From Desulfotignum sp032250905 (GTDB taxonomy: Bacteria > Desulfobacterota > Desulfobacteria > Desulfobacterales > Desulfobacteraceae): 10,713 bases of DNA. Below, piece by piece: positions 7,215-10,713 of the stretch. Location: the NCBI GenBank assembly GCA_032250905.1, contig JAVVEQ010000074.1, forward strand, positions 1-10,713, written 5' to 3'. The notes under the pieces are model-generated. The model saw nothing but the letters and a program-made list of their open reading frames with translations. It searched no databases and was not told the origin of the DNA. Positions within the stretch are counted from its first letter, which is position 1; each line of letters begins with the position of its first letter. Position numbers and translations under genes: made by a program.

Positions 7215-9623
7215 ATGGCAAGAAAAATAAGACAGGCCGCAGTTATCGGATCCGGTATCATGGGAGGGGGCATCGCCGCCCTGCTGGCCGGTGCCGGTGT
7301 AAAGGTACTGCTCCTGGACATTGTTCCATTCGACTTGAAAGAGGAAGAGAAAAACGACCCGACTGCCCGGAACCGGATCGTCAAGGCCGGTCTGGATGCG
7401 GCCCTGGCATCCTCACCGTCCCTGTTTTTCAACAAAAAAGATGCCGGACTGATCGCCATCGGCAACCTGGAAGATGACATTGACAAACTGGCGGACTGCG
7501 ACTGGATCGTAGAGGTGGTGGTGGAGCGCCTGGACATCAAACGCAGCCTGTTTGAAAAAGTGGCAGAGGTCCGGAAACCCGGATCCATTGTCACCACCAA
7601 CACCTCGGGTATTCCCCTAAAGGATATCACCGACGGGTTTTCCGCGGAATTCAAACAGCATTTCATGGGCACCCATTTTTTCAATCCGGTACGGTATATG
7701 CACCTGCTGGAACTGATCCCGGGGGAAGACACGCTGCCCGAGATTCTGGATTTTGTGGCAAAATTCGGTGAAAAGAACCTGGGCAAGGGCATTGTCTGGG
7801 CCAAGGACACCCCCAACTTCGTGGGCAACCGCATCGGCATCCAGGGCATCAGCGCGGCCATGCGATTCATGCTGGAAGACGGCCTGACCGTACCGGAAGT
7901 GGATGCCATTTTCGGCCCGGCCATGGGACGGCCCAAAACCGCCATCTTCAAAACTACGGACCTGGTGGGCCTTGACATCATGATGCACGTGGCCAAAAAC
8001 TCCTATGACCTGTGCAAAGAAGATGAACAGCGCGACATCATGCAGCTGCCGGACTTTGTGGAAAAAATGGCGGAAAAAAACCTGCTGGGAAACAAGACCC
8101 GTGCCGGGTTCTACAAAACCGACCTCACCCCGGAATGGAAAAAGATCCGCAAGGTGCTGAACCTGGAAACCCTGGAATATGAGGACCTGAAACGGCCTTC
8201 CTTCCCCTGCCTGGATGCAGCCAGAAAAGCGGGCACCCTGACTGAAAAAGTCAACTGCGTGCTCAGGGCCGATGACAAAGCCGGAAAATTCGCCTGGAAG
8301 CTGGCAGCCAACGGTTTTCAGTATGCCGCCAACCGGATCCCCGAGATCGCAGACACCATTGTTGAAATCGACAATGCCATGAAATGGGGATACAATTTTG
8401 AAATGGGGCCGTTCGAACTGTGGGATGCCTATGGCGTGGCCGATGCAGTGGAAAGAATGACTGCAGACGGCCTGGAAATCCCGGCCAATGTCAAAGCCAT
8501 GCTGGATGCCGGAAACACCTGTTTCTACAAACTGGAAAACGGGGTCCGGTATTTTTATGACGTTACCTCAGCCGGCTATAAACCGGTGCCCGTGCCGGAA
8601 TCCCTGGTGTCCATTGCCGCAGCCAAAGGCAACAACAAGACCATCGCGGAAAACGCGTCCGCCTCTCTGGTGGATATCGGAGACGGGGTGTTCTGCCTGG
8701 AATTCCACACCAAAATGAATGCCATCAACGAACAGATTGTGGATTTCATCGGCGAAAGCCTGGGCTATGTGGATAAAAACGGGGTGGGTCTGGTCATCGG
8801 CAACGAAGCCGGCGGCATGCCGGGCGCTTTTTCCGCCGGTGCGGATCTGGGATTCATTTCCAGACTGTGCCATGACAAAAAATACGCGGAGATCGATGCC
8901 TTTCTCAAAAAAGCCCAGGATGGCATTCAGGCCTCCAGATATGCCCCGTTCCCGGTAGTGGCGGCCCCTTACGGCATGACCCTGGGCGGCGGGTGTGAAA
9001 CCTGCCTGGGGGCGGACCGCATCGTGGCCCATGCCGAACTCTACATGGGTCTGGTGGAAATTGGCGTAGGCCTGCTGCCGGCCGGTGGCGGCACCATGAA
9101 CCTGTGGAAAAAACATGTAAATGCTCTGCCCGGCAAAACCGTGAAAGACGTGGACCTGGCAAAAATCTTTGTGGCGGCGTTCATGAAAATCGGCATGGCG
9201 GCCGTGTCCATGTCCGCGGCCCAGGCGGTTGGCAACGGATTTCTGGGAATGGCGGACCGCATCGTGTTCAACCGGGACACCCTGGTGGGCGAAGCCAAAA
9301 AAGAAGTGCTCAGAATGGTGGATGACGGGTATGCTCCTCCCATGAAACAGCCATTGAAAGTGATGGGTGATGCCGGCCAGGGCATGGTGAACGCAGAAAT
9401 ATTCAACATGCGCAACGGCAATTTCATGAGCGATCACGATGCATTTCTGGCAAAACGGATTGCCTATGTGATGAGCGGCGGAGATGTCAATGTCGGATCC
9501 GAGGTGAGTGAAGACACCATTCTGAAACTGGAAAGAGACGCATTCGTGGATTTCTGCAGGGAAGAAAAAACCATCGCCCGGATCGATCACATGCTTAAAA
9601 CCGGCAAACCGCTCAGAAATTAG
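7215..9623 (+). CDS. fadN: FadN-type 3-hydroxyacyl-CoA dehydrogenase/enoyl-CoA hydratase
   Basis: This 802-residue bifunctional beta-oxidation enzyme hydrates trans-2-enoyl-CoA and oxidises L-3-hydroxyacyl-CoA with NAD+ in the cytoplasm. The N-terminal Rossmann domain has GSGIMGGG at residues 12-19. The dehydrogenase signature THFFNPVRYMHLLELIPG (153-170) contains the catalytic His154 and partner Glu166. A first C-terminal dehydrogenase domain spans about 197-300 (DTPNFVGNRIG), and a second, related one about 355-450 (EIDNAMKWGYNFEMGPFELWD). The crotonase domain fills about 485-700, with oxyanion-hole sequence FSAGADL (539-545) and both catalytic glutamates, Glu595 (GGGCE) and Glu615 (GLVEIGVG). 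The dehydrogenase-then-hydratase order is that of Bacillus FadN and the reverse of E. coli FadB. The thiolase gene follows after 15 bp, so the two form an operon. It is probably controlled from the promoter and operator at 7117-7165. It should act on straight-chain acyl-CoAs; chain-length preference cannot be read from sequence. Confidence 0.93.
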   Translation: MARKIRQAAVIGSGIMGGGIAALLAGAGVKVLLLDIVPFDLKEEEKNDPTARNRIVKAGLDAALASSPSLFFNKKDAGLIAIGNLEDDIDKLADCDWIVEVVVERLDIKRSLFEKVAEVRKPGSIVTTNTSGIPLKDITDGFSAEFKQHFMGTHFFNPVRYMHLLELIPGEDTLPEILDFVAKFGEKNLGKGIVWAKDTPNFVGNRIGIQGISAAMRFMLEDGLTVPEVDAIFGPAMGRPKTAIFKTTDLVGLDIMMHVAKNSYDLCKEDEQRDIMQLPDFVEKMAEKNLLGNKTRAGFYKTDLTPEWKKIRKVLNLETLEYEDLKRPSFPCLDAARKAGTLTEKVNCVLRADDKAGKFAWKLAANGFQYAANRIPEIADTIVEIDNAMKWGYNFEMGPFELWDAYGVADAVERMTADGLEIPANVKAMLDAGNTCFYKLENGVRYFYDVTSAGYKPVPVPESLVSIAAAKGNNKTIAENASASLVDIGDGVFCLEFHTKMNAINEQIVDFIGESLGYVDKNGVGLVIGNEAGGMPGAFSAGADLGFISRLCHDKKYAEIDAFLKKAQDGIQASRYAPFPVVAAPYGMTLGGGCETCLGADRIVAHAELYMGLVEIGVGLLPAGGGTMNLWKKHVNALPGKTVKDVDLAKIFVAAFMKIGMAAVSMSAAQAVGNGFLGMADRIVFNRDTLVGEAKKEVLRMVDDGYAPPMKQPLKVMGDAGQGMVNAEIFNMRNGNFMSDHDAFLAKRIAYVMSGGDVNVGSEVSEDTILKLERDAFVDFCREEKTIARIDHMLKTGKPLRN

Positions 9624-9630
9624 AAGGAGG
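9624..9630 (+). promoter_or_regulatory. Ribosome binding site of the thiolase gene
   Basis: AAGGAGG directly follows the TAG of the fadN-like gene and is 8 nt before the ATG at 9639, giving strong independent initiation of the second operon gene. Confidence 0.85.
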
Positions 9631-9638
9631 AGACACCA

Positions 9639-10713
9639 ATGAAAGACGCATATATTGTCCAATCAGTCCGAACCCCTGGCTGCAAGCAGAAAAGAGGCCA
9701 GTTCAGCCAGACCCGGCCCGAAGAGCTGATCACCTTTATCATGAAACAGGCTGTTGAAAAAACCCCCAACCTGTCCCAGGAACATTTCGATGACGTGATG
9801 CTGGGCTGCGCGTTCCCGGAAGCGGAACAGGGCCTGAACCTGGGCCGGGTGGCCGTCAAAATGGCCGGATTTCCGGACAAGGTGTCCGGTGCCACGGTGA
9901 ACCGGTTCTGCGCCTCGGGCCTGGAAGCCATTGCCCTGGCCTCCATGCGGGTTCAGATGGGATGGTCCGACATCACCATGGGCGCGGGCGTGGAATCCAT
10001 GACCTATGTCCCCATGGGCGGCAACAACCCCCGGCCCCATCCGGAATACTCCCGCACCAACCCTGAGATGTTCGTGTCCATGGGCATCACCGCGGAAAAC
10101 GTGGCGGAACGGTACCACATCTCCCGGGAAGATCAGGATGTCTTTGCCGCCGCCTCCCAGTCCAAGGCTGCCAGGGCCCGGGACAACGGCCTGTTTACGG
10201 AAATTGTTCCCACACCGGCCATCAGGTACGTGAAACAGGATGACGGCACCTACAAAAAAGAACAGTTCCTCGTTAAACATGATGACGGCATCCGTGAAAC
10301 CACTGTGGAAGGCCTGGCCAAACTGCGCACCGTGTTCAAAGCCAACGGCACGGTCACGGCAGGCAACTCCTCCCAGACCACGGACGGGGCAGCCGCCACC
10401 ATCATCGCATCCAGGGAAAAATGCGATGAACTGGGCCTGACTCCCCTGGCCCGGCTGGTATCCTATGCCACCATCGGGTGCAAATCCGATGAAATGGGTG
10501 TGGGCCCCAGATACGCCATCCCCAAAGTTCTGGCCCAGGCCGGCATGACCATTGACGACATCGACATCTATGAAATCAATGAAGCTTTTGCCTCCCAGGC
10601 CCTCTACTGCATCCGGGAACTGGACCTGGAAAAATACATGGACAAGATCAACATCCATGGCGGCGCCATTGCCCTGGGCCATCCCCTGGGTTGCACCGGC
10701 GCCAAGCTCACCG
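9639..10713 (+). CDS. fadA: FadA-type acetyl-CoA acyltransferase (thiolase), partial at right edge
   Basis: The enzyme cleaves 3-oxoacyl-CoA with CoA to acetyl-CoA and a shortened acyl-CoA, the final beta-oxidation step. The 358 visible codons include the nucleophilic cysteine (Cys91 in NRFCASGLEA), the NEAFA motif (314-318), and the active-site histidine in GGAIALGHPLG (His348). About 30-35 residues are missing to the usual length of about 390, including the second catalytic cysteine (CxG motif near the C-terminus). EAEQGLNLGR, VTAGNSSQ and GGAIALGHPLGCTGAK match Bacillus FadA as I remember it, so a degradative thiolase is more likely than a biosynthetic acetoacetyl-CoA thiolase, though that cannot be excluded. 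It is co-transcribed with the fadN-like gene, 15 bp upstream. An acyl-CoA dehydrogenase gene may follow, as in Bacillus fadNAE, but lies outside the window. Confidence 0.93.
   Translation, partial: MKDAYIVQSVRTPGCKQKRGQFSQTRPEELITFIMKQAVEKTPNLSQEHFDDVMLGCAFPEAEQGLNLGRVAVKMAGFPDKVSGATVNRFCASGLEAIALASMRVQMGWSDITMGAGVESMTYVPMGGNNPRPHPEYSRTNPEMFVSMGITAENVAERYHISREDQDVFAAASQSKAARARDNGLFTEIVPTPAIRYVKQDDGTYKKEQFLVKHDDGIRETTVEGLAKLRTVFKANGTVTAGNSSQTTDGAAATIIASREKCDELGLTPLARLVSYATIGCKSDEMGVGPRYAIPKVLAQAGMTIDDIDIYEINEAFASQALYCIRELDLEKYMDKINIHGGAIALGHPLGCTGAKLT

Noticed and set aside
8568..9662. 364-codon open frame on the minus strand opposite the crotonase domain
   Set aside because: His/Phe/Gly-rich composition without motifs; the plus strand is clearly coding with conserved catalytic residues.
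9663..10682. 339-codon open frame on the minus strand opposite the thiolase gene
   Set aside because: The plus strand carries a full set of thiolase active-site motifs. The minus frame is Gly/His/Phe-rich with no recognisable domain, a usual shadow of GC-biased third positions.

Overview
The window looks like chromosomal DNA from a sulfate-reducing deltaproteobacterium (Desulfobacterota), most likely near Desulfobacteraceae. This is an inference from the GC-rich, GC-third-position coding style, a Cache/HAMP histidine kinase of deltaproteobacterial type, and a beta-oxidation operon of a kind common in fatty-acid-degrading sulfate reducers. No rRNA, tRNA, CRISPR array, insertion sequence or phage gene was recognised.

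Layout. (1) Positions 1-3009, minus strand: a two-gene operon encoding a DUF2868 membrane protein followed, with a 4-bp ATGA overlap, by a DUF3482-type GTPase that runs off the left edge. A candidate promoter lies at 3069-3096. (2) Positions 3169-5106, plus strand: an orphan membrane sensor histidine kinase (Cache, HAMP, HisKA, HATPase) with a helical C-terminal tail and no receiver domain. (3) Positions 5119-6880, minus strand: an alpha/alpha-barrel protein of the kind usually labelled 'prenyltransferase', followed one base later by a left-handed beta-helix acyltransferase. Its last codon is 12 bases from the convergent kinase gene. (4) Positions 6881-7214: a 334-bp divergent regulatory region with a good promoter and two palindromes with identical arms (ATGAAT-N4-ATTCAT). 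(5) Positions 7215 to the right edge, plus strand: a beta-oxidation operon with a FadN-type 3-hydroxyacyl-CoA dehydrogenase/enoyl-CoA hydratase fusion and a FadA-type thiolase cut by the window end.

How the genes work together. The FadN and FadA homologues would carry out the last three steps of each beta-oxidation round (hydration, dehydrogenation, thiolysis). Their domain order and gene order resemble Bacillus fadN-fadA rather than Escherichia coli fadBA. The palindromes resemble the operator of TetR-type FadR repressors, so acyl-CoA-responsive repression is a specific, testable prediction. The DUF2868/DUF3482 pair and the barrel/acyltransferase pair are the two parts of the window with no characterised function, and are the best candidates for an undescribed system.
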